From an uncultured Chloroflexales bacterium (GTDB lineage: Bacteria > Chloroflexota > Chloroflexia > Chloroflexales > Chloroflexaceae): 54,943 nt of DNA. The translations under genes were made by a program, and so were the position numbers. Shown here piece after piece: positions 16,636-26,300 of the stretch. Below the pieces are notes generated by a model, which saw nothing but the letters and a program-made list of their open reading frames with translations, did not search any database and was not told the origin of the DNA. Location of the stretch: assembly GCA_937967405.1 (NCBI GenBank), contig CALCJV010000148.1:1-54943 (forward strand), written 5' to 3'. The first letter of the stretch is position 1. Every line of letters begins with the position of its first letter.

Positions 16636-17702
16636 CGCACCAAGCCCTGCACCGTCGCGGCATCCAACCGCTGGCACAGGGCGACAATCAAGTCTACGGT
16701 CTGGGTGAAGTCATCAAGGTGTAGAATCGAGGTGTGGCTGTGGATGTAGCGTACCGGCGGGCAAATCGCAATTGAGGGTGCACCTTGCCCCCACACATGG
16801 AACGCACCTGCATCCGTGCCACCGCCAGCCATCCGATCAAACTGGAGCGGGATTCCGACGGCTGCGGCGGTGTCAATCACAAAATCGCGCAGGGGCGTGT
16901 GCGGGATCATCAAAGCATCGTAGATCAGCACCACTGGGCCCTTGCCCAGCTTGGCCTGCACCTCATCGGGGGTAACGCCCGGTGTATCGCCCGCAATCGC
17001 CGTATCCACCACAATCGCCACATTCGGCTCGATCAGGTTGGCCATTGTGCGTGCGCCGCGCAAGCCGACTTCCTCTTGCACCGTTGCAACCCCATAGACG
17101 GTATTCGGGTGGGTTTCGCTTTGCAGACGGCGCAGCACCTCAATCGCTACGGCACAGCCGATGCGATTATCCCACGCCTTCGCTAGCAAAAACTTCTCAT
17201 TGTGCAGGGTGGCAAATTCCATCTTGGGCACAATCATATCGCCCGGACGCACGCCCCATGCCGTTGCTTCATCCTGCGAGGCCGCCCCAATATCAATATA
17301 CATATCTTTAATTTCGACGAGCTTCTTGCGATCTTCAGGCGAGAGGATGTGCGGCGGCTTTGCGCCAATCACACCCAAGATGGGCCCATTGCGGGTGTAG
17401 ATTTCGACCCGCTGCGCGAGGAGCACTTGGCTGACCCACCCGCCGAGTGTCTGGAACTTGATGTAGCCTTCGTCGGTGATGCGGGCCACCATAAAGCCAA
17501 CCTCATCCAAGTGCCCGCCGACCACGATTTTGGGGCTGTTTGCCGTGCCCGTTTTCACGCAGGCTACACCACCCAAGTTATCGTGGATGATCTCGCCCAA
17601 TGGGGCGAAGTAGTGCGCCGTCACATCGCGCACGATCTTCTCATTGCCGGGCACGCCGGGTGCATCAGTTAGGGCTTTGAGCATCTGCAATAGCTCTGAC
17701 AT
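16632..17702 (-). CDS. M42 family metallo-aminopeptidase
   Basis: M42 peptidases are cytosolic, tetrahedral, two-metal aminopeptidases acting on short peptides; members include glutamyl and deblocking aminopeptidases, and some are misnamed endoglucanase M. The 356-residue protein has the metal ligands expected: His64 and Asp66 ([11 protein letters not shown]), Asp178 (AWDNRIG), the catalytic Glu210-Glu211 ([11 protein letters not shown]) and Asp233 ([12 protein letters not shown]), and a late His-containing [12 protein letters not shown] segment. Length is normal. A purine-rich GAGAGG site precedes the ATG. Its stop overlaps the cca stop, so the two genes converge tightly. Substrate preference cannot be read from the sequence. 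Confidence 0.93.
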   Translation of the reverse strand: MSELLQMLKALTDAPGVPGNEKIVRDVTAHYFAPLGEIIHDNLGGVACVKTGTANSPKIVVGGHLDEVGFMVARITDEGYIKFQTLGGWVSQVLLAQRVEIYTRNGPILGVIGAKPPHILSPEDRKKLVEIKDMYIDIGAASQDEATAWGVRPGDMIVPKMEFATLHNEKFLLAKAWDNRIGCAVAIEVLRRLQSETHPNTVYGVATVQEEVGLRGARTMANLIEPNVAIVVDTAIAGDTPGVTPDEVQAKLGKGPVVLIYDALMIPHTPLRDFVIDTAAAVGIPLQFDRMAGGGTDAGAFHVWGQGAPSIAICPPVRYIHSHTSILHLDDFTQTVDLIVALCQRLDAATVQGLVR

Positions 17703-17745
17703 CGTTCTCTCCTCTCAGCGATAGTTACGGTTTTTGTATAGCACA

Positions 17746-17791
17746 GGGCAACGTACCCACGTTGCGTGGTAGCCAAGCGGGTACGCTGCCC
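17746..17791. promoter_or_regulatory. Long inverted repeat upstream of the M42 peptidase gene
   Basis: GGGCAACGTACCC (17746-17758) and GGGTACGCTGCCC (17779-17791) match as inverted repeats in 12 of 13 positions around a 20-base loop. It lies between the CDGSH gene and the peptidase gene, both on the minus strand, 45 bases before the peptidase start. There is no T-tract on either side. Confidence 0.55.
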
Positions 17792-17822
17792 GTGATGCAG
17801 ATGGTGCGGATAAGCGCGGGGA

Positions 17823-18047
17823 TTATTCCTGTGGGCTAGCAGCCGGCGCGGGGTTGTCTGCCTTCCATTGGTTGCGAGCGTGTGCGCCATCACAGAAGGG
17901 CTTGTTGGCCGACAGGCCACAGCGGCACAGCGCAGTGCGGTTGCCTTCAACCATCACTTCGGTACCATCTGCCATCATGATGCGGAAGTTACCTTCGATA
18001 ATAATTGGCCCATTGTTCCTCAATGTGAGTAGCGTTTCTTCTGCCAC
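17823..18047 (-). CDS. CDGSH iron-sulfur domain protein
   Basis: CDGSH (mitoNEET-like) proteins bind a redox-active, pH-labile 2Fe-2S cluster through three Cys and one His. The 74-residue protein contains the complete signature Cys41-x-Cys43-x2-Ser-x3-Pro-x-Cys52-Asp-Gly-x-His56 (CRCGLSANKPFCDGAH). The N-terminal 40 residues are a small beta-rich part (GPIIIEGNFRIMMADGTEVMVEG), typical of bacterial single-domain members. Start is GTG at 18047 with AGGAG 9 bases upstream; a TATACT box lies about 60 bases further up. The cellular role of these small bacterial proteins is not known to me. Confidence 0.92.
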   Translation of the reverse strand: MAEETLLTLRNNGPIIIEGNFRIMMADGTEVMVEGNRTALCRCGLSANKPFCDGAHARNQWKADNPAPAASPQE

Positions 18048-18183
18048 GTTCGTTAGCTCCTCTTGGCTCGTTCAAGTTTACCTATAAACATACCCCTGCA
18101 GTATACCACAGGTTTGGCGCACGCACCGCTAGCGAGCGTCACATGAAGCATAAGCACTAGCCTGCACTAGCCCTAAAGTCCTA

Positions 18184-18213
18184 CTGACAGAAGCCACACT
18201 TGGGGCGTACAAT
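18184..18213 (+). promoter_or_regulatory. Sigma70-type promoter of the 18258 membrane protein gene
   Basis: CTGACA (18184-18189) and TACAAT (18208-18213) are 5-of-6 matches to the consensus boxes with 18-base spacing, 45 bases before the ATG. Confidence 0.65.
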
Positions 18214-18257
18214 AGAGAGCATAGTTTCATTATCTTACGTCAGAAGGAGTTCTTGTT

Positions 18258-19262
18258 ATGCACATCAGTGTTGCTCCTGCCCACCTGCACCTGTGGCCCG
18301 CTTCGCCGCCACCGGTACAGCCGTGTACGCTCTTATCGGAAACGTGTTTTGTCGCTCCGGATGGTCTCTTCGCAACGCTTGGCGCGGTAGTGCTGCTCTT
18401 GTTGTGTGCCGCCTTCACCAGTATCGGCAGATGCATATCGTATGCCGACGCGCTGGAGCTACCAGAAGAAGTGGTGTTCTATAGGCTATCAGTGATTGTG
18501 GTTCCCAGTGTGGCAACGGCATTGTTTGTCACCCCGGCCCTACTGCTACTCTGGAACCTGTTGCAGCGCATGGCGGTTACGCTACCGGTGCTGCATGCTG
18601 TCATCGGCGCGGTGGTACTCGGCATCGCCATCTTCATTGGAACCGCGCAATATCTGACGGGGGTCAGCCCGCGTGATCCTGATGTGCCGCTTCCTGTAGG
18701 GCTAGGGAATGTCTTGGGGCAAGCGTTGGGCGGCAGCATCATCCCGATGCTGGTCGTTGTGTTCTTGACCACGAGGCACATCAGTGCGGCTCCGCTCCAC
18801 ACTATACGCTTCAACACAGAGCAGATCTTCGCCCTAACGGTCTTTGGGGTGCTGTATGGGTTAGGTGGCGCAATCGTGGTATTCTCAATGGTGTATCTTC
18901 TGCTCAACGGCTTTACTCGGGCCCGCAACGCAATGCTCGCGCTTGCCGCTGGTGCAGCCACGTTACCCCTGCGCGAGAGCTTTGGTGCGCTGGTCGCGGG
19001 CATCCTGATCGGCTCGGTGCTGGATGCGTTGCTGTCGCTTGTAGCGATGCCAGTGCAGCTTGCGCTCCCAGCCACAATGGTTGACTGGCTTGTGCCGCTC
19101 TTGCTGGGTGTATTTGGCCTCGTGCTAGCCCTGCAACTCAGCCTTGTGCTGGGCTTGCTGGTTGGCTTGGGGGTGTATCTACATCGCTACCACCGTCAGC
19201 GCGTAGCCCTGCCACTGGCAGAGGTAGCCCCCACCCAGCACGAAACGCAAGCAGTGCAGTAG
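18258..19262 (+). CDS. Polytopic membrane protein, unknown function
   Basis: I do not recognise this 334-residue protein. It has about eight hydrophobic segments, at roughly 37-58, 78-102, 108-130, 158-175, 190-215, 222-240, 248-265 and 270-305, with short loops. A His/Pro/Cys-rich N-terminus (MHISVAPAHLHLWPAS) precedes the first helix, and the tail is hydrophilic. No transporter or enzyme motif is visible. An AAGGAG site lies 8 bases before the ATG and a good sigma70 promoter lies upstream, so expression is well supported. It converges with pxpA across a repeat-rich spacer. Confidence 0.8.
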   Translation: MHISVAPAHLHLWPASPPPVQPCTLLSETCFVAPDGLFATLGAVVLLLLCAAFTSIGRCISYADALELPEEVVFYRLSVIVVPSVATALFVTPALLLLWNLLQRMAVTLPVLHAVIGAVVLGIAIFIGTAQYLTGVSPRDPDVPLPVGLGNVLGQALGGSIIPMLVVVFLTTRHISAAPLHTIRFNTEQIFALTVFGVLYGLGGAIVVFSMVYLLLNGFTRARNAMLALAAGAATLPLRESFGALVAGILIGSVLDALLSLVAMPVQLALPATMVDWLVPLLLGVFGLVLALQLSLVLGLLVGLGVYLHRYHRQRVALPLAEVAPTQHETQAVQ

Positions 19263-19489
19263 GGGGGCAGGTGTCAGGGGTTAGGTGCTAGCTGCTAAGG
19301 GTTAGGTGTCAGAGGTTAGGGGTTAGAAGGCAATATCTGTCTAAAAGGACTTTCTGGTTTCCTTGACAATCTTCGTGGTCTGCCGTTCACAAGACATCTG
19401 CCCCTTGACCCCTAGCCGCTAACACCCAACACCTAAACTCCTGACCCCTGATACCTTATCCCTAGCCCCTGATACCTCATCCCTAGCCC
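19263..19489. repeat. Minisatellite-like inverted repeat block
   Basis: The left arm (about 19268-19328) is built from variants of GGGGTTAGGTGTCAG; the right arm (about 19398-19489) from the reverse complement (CCCCTAGC, CTAACACC, CCTGATACC). The right arm ends with two 21-base units, 19447-19467 and 19468-19488, differing at one base and running into the pxpA stop codon. A spacer of about 70 bases between the arms has ordinary composition. The block separates two convergent genes. Confidence 0.85.
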
Positions 19490-20275
19490 CTAAGCTCGTA
19501 GCCCACGCACCACCACCCCCGCTGCCGCTAGCCCCTGCCGCACGACTGCCGCTCGTTCGCGTGCGCCGGGCGTATCCCCGTGCAGGCAGAGGGTCTCAGC
19601 GGGCACGGCAAGCCGAGTTCCGTCATAGGTAATCACCGTGCCCTCGCAGGCAATGCTCAGGGCCTGCGCGAGAGCCTGCTGGTTGTCGAGGATTACGGCC
19701 CCTTCGAGCCGCCGCGAGCGCAGGCTACCATCGGCTGCGTAGGTACGATCTACAAAGGCTTCGCGGGCCACTCGCAGACCCACCTGCTCGCCCGCCGTGA
19801 TCATTGTTGAGCCAGATAGCCCAACAAGGATCAGCGTGGGATCGAAGGTCGCTACTGCTTGCGCGAGTGCCGTTGCTGTCGGCAGATCGTGGGCGGCATG
19901 GTTGTATAGTGCACCATGCGCCTTGACGTGCGTCAGCGTCAGCCCTTCAGCCCGCGCCAGTGCCGCCAATGCGCCAATCTGAGCCAGCACACTGTTATAA
20001 ACCTCATCGGGAGACATATGCAGCAACCGTCGCCCGAAGCCGCTAATGTCAGGGAAGCCGGGATGGGCCCCGGCCGCAACGCCATGCGTGCGGGCTTGGG
20101 CGAGTGCCCGCCGCATCACCTCCGGATCGCCGCTATGTGCGCCACAGGCAATATTGATTGAGGAGACGTACTGCAATAGAGCGACATCATCTTGTACCAA
20201 CGCACCGCCGAAGGTTTCGCCATAGTCGCAGTTGAGATCAATTGCGATCAGTTCACGGGGCGATTCGGTGAGCAT
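19490..20275 (-). CDS. pxpA: 5-oxoprolinase subunit A (LamB/YcsF family)
   Basis: PxpA acts with PxpB and PxpC in ATP-dependent cleavage of 5-oxoproline to glutamate. The 261-residue protein has the family signature IDLNCDYGETFG near the N-terminus, SINIACGAHSGDP (about 38-50), GVAAGAHPGFPD, THVKAHGALYNH, AFVDRTYAADGSLRSR and the final TLCLHGDTPGA motif; the Asp, His and Lys residues conserved in the family are present. It starts 6 bases after the gluzincin gene and shares its direction. No pxpB or pxpC lies next to it here, although these three are often adjacent. Confidence 0.93.
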   Translation of the reverse strand: MLTESPRELIAIDLNCDYGETFGGALVQDDVALLQYVSSINIACGAHSGDPEVMRRALAQARTHGVAAGAHPGFPDISGFGRRLLHMSPDEVYNSVLAQIGALAALARAEGLTLTHVKAHGALYNHAAHDLPTATALAQAVATFDPTLILVGLSGSTMITAGEQVGLRVAREAFVDRTYAADGSLRSRRLEGAVILDNQQALAQALSIACEGTVITYDGTRLAVPAETLCLHGDTPGARERAAVVRQGLAAAGVVVRGLRA

Positions 20276-20281
20276 AGGCAG

Positions 20282-21724
20282 CTACCACACTTCCTGATCG
20301 TTGAGGAGCCACCGCCCCCACAGACTGGCCAGTAGGCTCAGCACCCCCAGCACCACCAAGCCGATCCCCGCGAAACGTTGCCAATCGTTGAGGCTATCGC
20401 GCAGGGCTAAAGCCTGCTCGGCCCGCTGCGTATCACCGAGCCGAGCATATTCCTGCGCTGCCCGTTCGGCGGCATCACGCGCCTCCCAAAAGCGCAATGA
20501 CTCCATCTGGCTACTGGCGGCGGCGAGTTGCTGATTGGCCCGCAAGCCGCGTGTAGCCCGCGCTGCATACACTTCGAGCACCTGCTCTTGGCGCGTATCG
20601 CCAATCGCTGCAAAGGCTTGGCGGGCCTGCTGGGTCAAGTTCAATGCCTGCTCGTACTCGCCACTGGCAAGCGCGGTGCGGGCCCGCACTGCGATCTCGG
20701 TGGCTTGCTGCCCAGCGCGGCTGCGGATTAGCAGGGCTTCTGCTTCTTGCAGCGTATCCTGCTGCGGGGTCGTGCGGAGCCACTCAAGCGTGGCTTCAAG
20801 CTCGCGCTGAGCTTCGGCATAGCGGCCCTGCTCGAGCAGCCGGATCGGGTAGTTGAGGTCGAAGCCAATTGCTGGACGAGTAACATACGTGCCATCAACA
20901 AACGAGGGCAACCACTCCCGCCACTGCGCCTCTAACTCGGATGGGGCCGTGCGATAGATGCTTTGCAGGGCGGCGCGGTAGCCGGTGCTGCGGCCTGTCT
21001 CTTCGATAAAATTGCGGAAGGCGCGAAAGCCGTAGTTCTCGATCAGGAAGGTGACAATCGAGAGCGATTGGGGGTAACCAATTTGGGGTTCATTGTAGAT
21101 GCGCTCGCGCTCTTGCAGATCGCTCCAACTAATCAAGCGATTACTCGCAAGGGCTTGCTGGATCAGCTCGATCTTGCGGGTATACTCGCCGGTTGGGATT
21201 TCGACGTATTGGGCAATGCCCTCTTGGAAGCCCGTATTGAGCTGATTGTTACTCAGGTCAGCCGCGAAGATGTGGGTCAATTCGTGGCGGATGTTGTTCT
21301 GGATTTCATCTGGAGTTTGCTGCTCGGTGCGCGGCAGGACCACCGCCAATTCGCGCTTGCGAAAATCGGCGTGGGCAACGATGCCGGGTATATCGCGGAC
21401 GAGCGGGTTGACGGCTTGGTAGCTTTCGAATGAGGGAAACAGGCGCAGGATCAAAGGCGTAGCGGCGCGATACTCAAACAAGGTGGCGATCTCGTCGTAA
21501 ATCTGATCCACGAAACCTGCATAGGCTTCGGCTTCCAAGCGGCCAGTCTCATCCGGAGTGTAGAGGATGGTGAAGTAGGTCGTCAAGAGTTCAGCCCATT
21601 CGTCCGTTTGGGCGGCAGCGGGGCGCAGGGGCAGGACCGCGAGGCTACTGAGTAGCAGAACCAGCAGCACCTGCCAGATACGGTGTGTGGAGCATCTATT
21701 GGGAACACGGAAAACGTGGTGCAT
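20282..21724 (-). CDS. Secreted or membrane-anchored gluzincin peptidase (peptidase MA-like)
   Basis: The 480-residue protein begins with a signal-like hydrophobic segment (WQVLLVLLLSSLAVLPL, about 18-34) ending in an AAA signal-peptidase-like site. The zinc motif HELTH is at 147-151 and the third ligand is likely Glu168 in GFQEGIAQYVE, as in the peptidase MA family. After the catalytic part (to about 290) comes an Ala/Glu/Arg-rich helical region (about 290-445) that resembles tetratricopeptide-type repeats, and a final membrane helix at about 450-472 (GIGLVVLGVLSLLASLW). The enzyme domain would therefore face outside and be tethered at the C-terminus. Substrate unknown. Confidence 0.85.
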   Translation of the reverse strand: MHHVFRVPNRCSTHRIWQVLLVLLLSSLAVLPLRPAAAQTDEWAELLTTYFTILYTPDETGRLEAEAYAGFVDQIYDEIATLFEYRAATPLILRLFPSFESYQAVNPLVRDIPGIVAHADFRKRELAVVLPRTEQQTPDEIQNNIRHELTHIFAADLSNNQLNTGFQEGIAQYVEIPTGEYTRKIELIQQALASNRLISWSDLQERERIYNEPQIGYPQSLSIVTFLIENYGFRAFRNFIEETGRSTGYRAALQSIYRTAPSELEAQWREWLPSFVDGTYVTRPAIGFDLNYPIRLLEQGRYAEAQRELEATLEWLRTTPQQDTLQEAEALLIRSRAGQQATEIAVRARTALASGEYEQALNLTQQARQAFAAIGDTRQEQVLEVYAARATRGLRANQQLAAASSQMESLRFWEARDAAERAAQEYARLGDTQRAEQALALRDSLNDWQRFAGIGLVVLGVLSLLASLWGRWLLNDQEVW

Positions 21725-21760
21725 ATCTAAAAATCCTACATCTTTGCAACATTCAGCCTA

Positions 21761-21779
21761 TGGGCGTAGCGTGCGCCCA
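21761..21779. promoter_or_regulatory. Short hairpin between gdh and the gluzincin gene
   Basis: TGGGCG (21761-21766) and CGCCCA (21774-21779) form a 6-base stem with a 7-base loop, 80 bases after the glutamate dehydrogenase stop on the minus strand. No T-tract; possible weak terminator. Confidence 0.35.
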
Positions 21780-21859
21780 ACCGTAACGAGGACTATAGGC
21801 ATTGTACCAGTTTCGGGCAGACTGTGCATGGGCGGCCACGATGCCTGTGCCCGTCTGGC

Positions 21860-23134
21860 TTAGGGGTATACGCCGCGGGTCTCGGCAGCATCAGCCACGC
21901 GCCGCACCGCAAGCAGATACGCCGCGGTGCGGGTATAGTGCTGCTGCTCAATCACAAGACGCATGACATCGTGGAAGGCTTTGACGATGATCCGTTCGAG
22001 ATTCGTGTTGACTTCCTGCTCCGACCAGAAATACTCCTGCAAGCCCTGCACCCACTCAAAGTAGCTGACGATCACCCCGCCCGCATTGCCCAATACATCA
22101 GGAATAACAAACGTGCCCTGCTCATGCAGGATGGTATCCGCTTCGGGCGTGGTGGGTCCATTCGCACCTTCGGCAAGGATGCGAGCTTGGATACGGTGAG
22201 CATTCGCGCTCGTGATCTGATTGCCCAACGCAGCCGGAATCAGAACCTCGCAGGGCAGCTCGAGCAGCTCGGCATTGCTGATCGGCTCGGCTTCGCGGTA
22301 GCCAACCACGCTGCCTGTGCGCTGTGCATGCGCTTGTACGGCGACAATATCCAGCCCGTGTGGATTGTACAGCCCGCCATACATATCGCTCACGGCAACA
22401 ACGGGCAGTCCATCCTGATACAGCATCCGCGCCGCGTTGCCACCCACATTGCCAAAGCCCTGTATGGCTACTCGCGTTGCGGGCGGCGATAGCTCCAGCA
22501 ATTTCAGGCTCTCGTACAGCAGATAGATCAGCCCGCGGGCGGTTGCCTCAACGCGCCCCTCCGAGCCGCCAATATGCAGGGGCTTGCCCGTTACTGCGGC
22601 CCGCACCGTATGCCCACGATGGATCGAGAGGGTATCCATCATCCACGCCATTGTTTGGGCGTTGGTGTTCATATCGGGTGCGGGAATGTCGCTCTCGGGT
22701 CCAATGATAATACTGATCTCGGCCGCATAGCGGCGTGTCAGGCGTTCCAATTCGCCCAGCGAGAGCAAGCGTGGGTCTACCGCGACTCCGCCCTTCGATC
22801 CGCCAAAGGGGATATTCACCAGTGCACACTTCCACGACATCCACATGGCTAAAGCTCGCACCATATCAATATCCACATCGGGGTGATACCGGATCCCCCC
22901 TTTCGCGGGCCCCCGCGCAAGGCTGTGCTGCACGCGGTAGCCCTCATACACCATCACATCGCCGTCATCCATACGGACAGGTACAGCCACTTTCAGCTCC
23001 CGACGAGGTACACGTAGGCGGCGGCGAGTGCTGTTTGGGAGTTCCAGCAGATCTGCCGCGAGATCGAACTGCTGCTGCGCCATGATAAACGGATTGCGTG
23101 GCTGCGAGGGGGTGGGGGGATTGTGACTCATCAT
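21860..23134 (-). CDS. Glu/Leu/Phe/Val dehydrogenase (glutamate dehydrogenase-like)
   Basis: Enzymes of this family oxidatively deaminate glutamate or a branched/aromatic amino acid to the 2-oxo acid with NAD(P)+. The 424 residues show the substrate-binding motif GPAKGGIRYHPDVD (about 75-88), the Lys of MSWKCALVNIPFGGSKGGV (about 99-117), the catalytic Asp of PAPDMNTN, and the nucleotide-binding VAIQGFGNVGGNAARML (about 230-246). Length and motif pattern fit hexameric glutamate dehydrogenase best. Two in-frame ATGs (23134 and 23131) follow a GGGAG site; the first is given. Co-substrate and amino-acid specificity are not certain. Confidence 0.93.
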   Translation of the reverse strand: MMSHNPPTPSQPRNPFIMAQQQFDLAADLLELPNSTRRRLRVPRRELKVAVPVRMDDGDVMVYEGYRVQHSLARGPAKGGIRYHPDVDIDMVRALAMWMSWKCALVNIPFGGSKGGVAVDPRLLSLGELERLTRRYAAEISIIIGPESDIPAPDMNTNAQTMAWMMDTLSIHRGHTVRAAVTGKPLHIGGSEGRVEATARGLIYLLYESLKLLELSPPATRVAIQGFGNVGGNAARMLYQDGLPVVAVSDMYGGLYNPHGLDIVAVQAHAQRTGSVVGYREAEPISNAELLELPCEVLIPAALGNQITSANAHRIQARILAEGANGPTTPEADTILHEQGTFVIPDVLGNAGGVIVSYFEWVQGLQEYFWSEQEVNTNLERIIVKAFHDVMRLVIEQQHYTRTAAYLLAVRRVADAAETRGVYP

Positions 23135-23240
23135 TTCTTATCTCCCTTCTCTGTACTTTCAATAAGCATTACTGCGACAATGCTATAACGTTGCGATAAC
23201 AATAATGTACCTTTATCGGCTCGTGCTCTTAATCAAACAT

Positions 23241-23272
23241 AGCCCCCTGTATGGTTCACGATACAGGGGGCT
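23241..23272 (-). terminator. Hairpin after the DUF11 surface protein gene
   Basis: AGCCCCCTGTAT (23241-23252) and ATACAGGGGGCT (23261-23272) are perfect reverse complements with an 8-base loop. On the minus strand it follows the stop of the large surface protein gene by about 40 bases and is trailed by ATGTTTGATT, a weak T-rich tail. Confidence 0.65.
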
Positions 23273-23312
23273 GGAGGCTTCAACTGCTATGCACAGGAGT
23301 AATCGATGTCAC

Positions 23313-26300
23313 CTATCGCCGCACAAGCATTGGCAAGTAGATTACGTTTTCGTAGGCAATCTGAATATCTAGCTGCTGCCCAATGTACTCAATCGGCACT
23401 GTGGGTGTAGTTCCCGTCACGGTGGTGTTGCTGCTATAGGTGGCGAGTTCAGCATTGCGATCAACCCGCACGCGAAAGCGGATTTCTGTGACCCCCGGCT
23501 TATCGCCTTCTTTACGCGGCACCGGGATGCGCCGCCATTCTAGCCGGTTGCCACTCACCGTTGGAGCTTGGCTAAAGCCTGATTCGGGCATCATTTCGAC
23601 GAAGGTGAAGTTGGCCGGTAGTTGCTCGCGCAAGCTGGTCACATTCACTGCACCCGCATTGTCATTGCCTAAGGTAATCAGGTAGACAAACTCTCCACCC
23701 GGCTGGGTGCGGCGCGGGTTGATCTCTTTCAGCACCGTCAGGTTCCGCACAGCCTCATCGCACACGTTCACATTCGGATCAACCTCGCCCTCTTTGAGCG
23801 GCACGAGACCGTCGGGGGTTCTCACTTCAACTTTGGTGGGGAGTCGCCCCAGCACGCCACCCACTTGCAACCCAATGCCCAAGTCCAGCTGTGTTTGCCG
23901 CCCCGCACGGGGCCGCTCGACAGTCACGTTTTCCCATGTTAGCACTGTCTCACCATTGGCTCCGAGCCGCCGCACTGGAGTCGGCATCGTATCCGTCAAT
24001 ACGCCCACGTACTGAAGGCCGAGCGACAGGGTGAGGACAACGGTAGTATTCTGGTAGCTGCGCGACGCATCGGTATTGACCAGCGAAACAAGGTAGCTGA
24101 GTGGCTCACCAATGTTCAGGCAGCGATCTGGGATGAGCATGTTGGGGGTGGCAGTCAGCAGGGCCAGCACCGTGACTGTCGTGAAGGTAAACTTCACCCC
24201 AGTATCATCTGTCTGGCAGGCTTGGCGGGCAGCCGGGCAGTCGGCTGTCCATGTGGCTTCGCTCGGCAGCACGCGCAGCTCGGTGGCTTGGGCCCCAACA
24301 CTCTTCCCGGCACGGGCAAGGTATTGAATGCGGAAGATAGTATCAGGGGCGATCTGTGGAATCGTCCATGTGAGCTGGATGCGCCCATCCGGCAGGGTCT
24401 GGCTTGTCGGGCGTTCCTGCATGTTGCCCGTCGTTGCTGGGCTTTCATAGCGGAAGCCAAGCGGCAAAATCTGCTGTACGCGCACATTGCGAGCTATCTC
24501 TGCCACATTCGCGTTCTTAATTTCCAGCAGGTAGGGGAACGTCGTGTCCAACGAAGGGTTCAGTTGGAGGGCACGCAGCGTAAATTCGAGCACCCGACGT
24601 TGGCACTTGATCTGCACCTTTGAGTCGGTATCGGGAACACGCTCCACAAGATAGGGCGGCGTAGTTGGGCTGATGCTCGAGCGGTACAACATCCACAGCC
24701 GATTGGTATAGACATCCCGTCCGACTTTGCAGCTGCCGGGAGGGATGCGAGCAAAGAAGGCCGCTTCAAGGCGATCACTCGGACGCAACTGCACTTGATC
24801 CCATAGCAATACGGTTCGGCCATCTTTAAGGGTATCGGTTCGGGGTGGTTTACCATAGGTCTGATCGGGGTCTACGCGCAGGAACTCAAACTCGTCAGGC
24901 TGAAACACGTCGGCGATGGCTACCGTCTGCGTGACCCCAGAATTGTTTTGCAGGCGCAGGTTGAAGCGAATCTCTTCACCGGGCAAGGCACTCTCTTTGT
25001 TGCTTGTCTTGATCATCTCGATCTGAGGGTTGATCTTGACACACTCAATCCCTTCACGGTTATCCACTAGAAAGCCGCGTAGCCCATCTGGGAGGATGCC
25101 ATCGGCGACATTGCAGTAGGTGAAGTACTCTAGCCCCCTAACTTTGGCCCGATATTCTAGCCTCGTAGTCTCGTTGGCTGGTAAACTCAGGCTGCGCCAG
25201 AAGATCGCGCCGCCGCCTTCCGTGCTAATATCGGCGGGGGGGGGAGTAATGGTTTCATTGAGCAGCGTATAGCGAGCAGAGCCGTCAGGCTCTTTGGCTT
25301 CCACACTTTCTTTACTATCTACGGGAAGCCTGTCAATCACGCTGAAATCGTTGATCGTCGCGCTACTGCGGTTCTCGATCTCGATCACGAACGTGACTTC
25401 TTCGCCTTGATCAACGAGCGCAAGGCCTTTGACATAACGTTCGGGCGGCAGCGCGGAAATCTTCCGCACCTTAATGATGTTCACTGGCTCTCTGACGCGA
25501 ACCCCACCCAGTACGGCTGCGATACACTCGCGGGGGACAGAAGCTCGTTCAGGGATGAGCAGGGTGGCTGTGCCCTTAGTATCGGCAGTAGCTGAGATAG
25601 TTAAGGTGAAGTCTAGCTTAGTCGGCCGCCGCAAACTCTGCGTTCCCGATATATCAAAGGTCCACGCGATTCGTTCAGCCGGCCGATCAGCACGTGGCAT
25701 CGTTGTAATCAACTCAGGCATGCTAGCCGTGTTGGTAATGTAAAATGCGCCCGGTTGAATATCATAAATAAGCTGCACGCCGCGCACATCTTGGAGAAAG
25801 AAGTTGCTCACTTCGAGTTTCAGTGCAGCCCGATCCCCGGGTGCCACCTCTGCAGGATTAGAGCTGATGGCAACGCTCAGGGGAACTTGGATCGGGACGT
25901 TAGCTCCCGTTCCCGGATGGAAGAGGCGCGGAAACTTCGACTCGGCCGGCAACCGATCATCGAGCGGCATCTCCAAGCTCGTCACGCCGATGCTGCTATT
26001 GTTGAGCGAACGACACTCGGCCCGCGTATCGCGCATGCGGAAGGTGACGGGAATCGTGATTGTCTCGCCGAGACGGAGGCGCGGAATTTGCCACAGAATC
26101 ACGTTTTCTTCGGCTCGATACTCATACGGGAACAGCACTTGGGTCGGAGTGATGAACTCACTGCCCCGCGGCAGGTCATCCCGCAGGATGACCTCTGTGG
26201 CTGAAATCGCATCAGTCCGGTAGCGGCTTGCGTCTGTGTTCGCATTCCCTAGCACTAGCTCAAAGGTTACGATTTCGTTCGGGAAGATCCGGGCAACATC

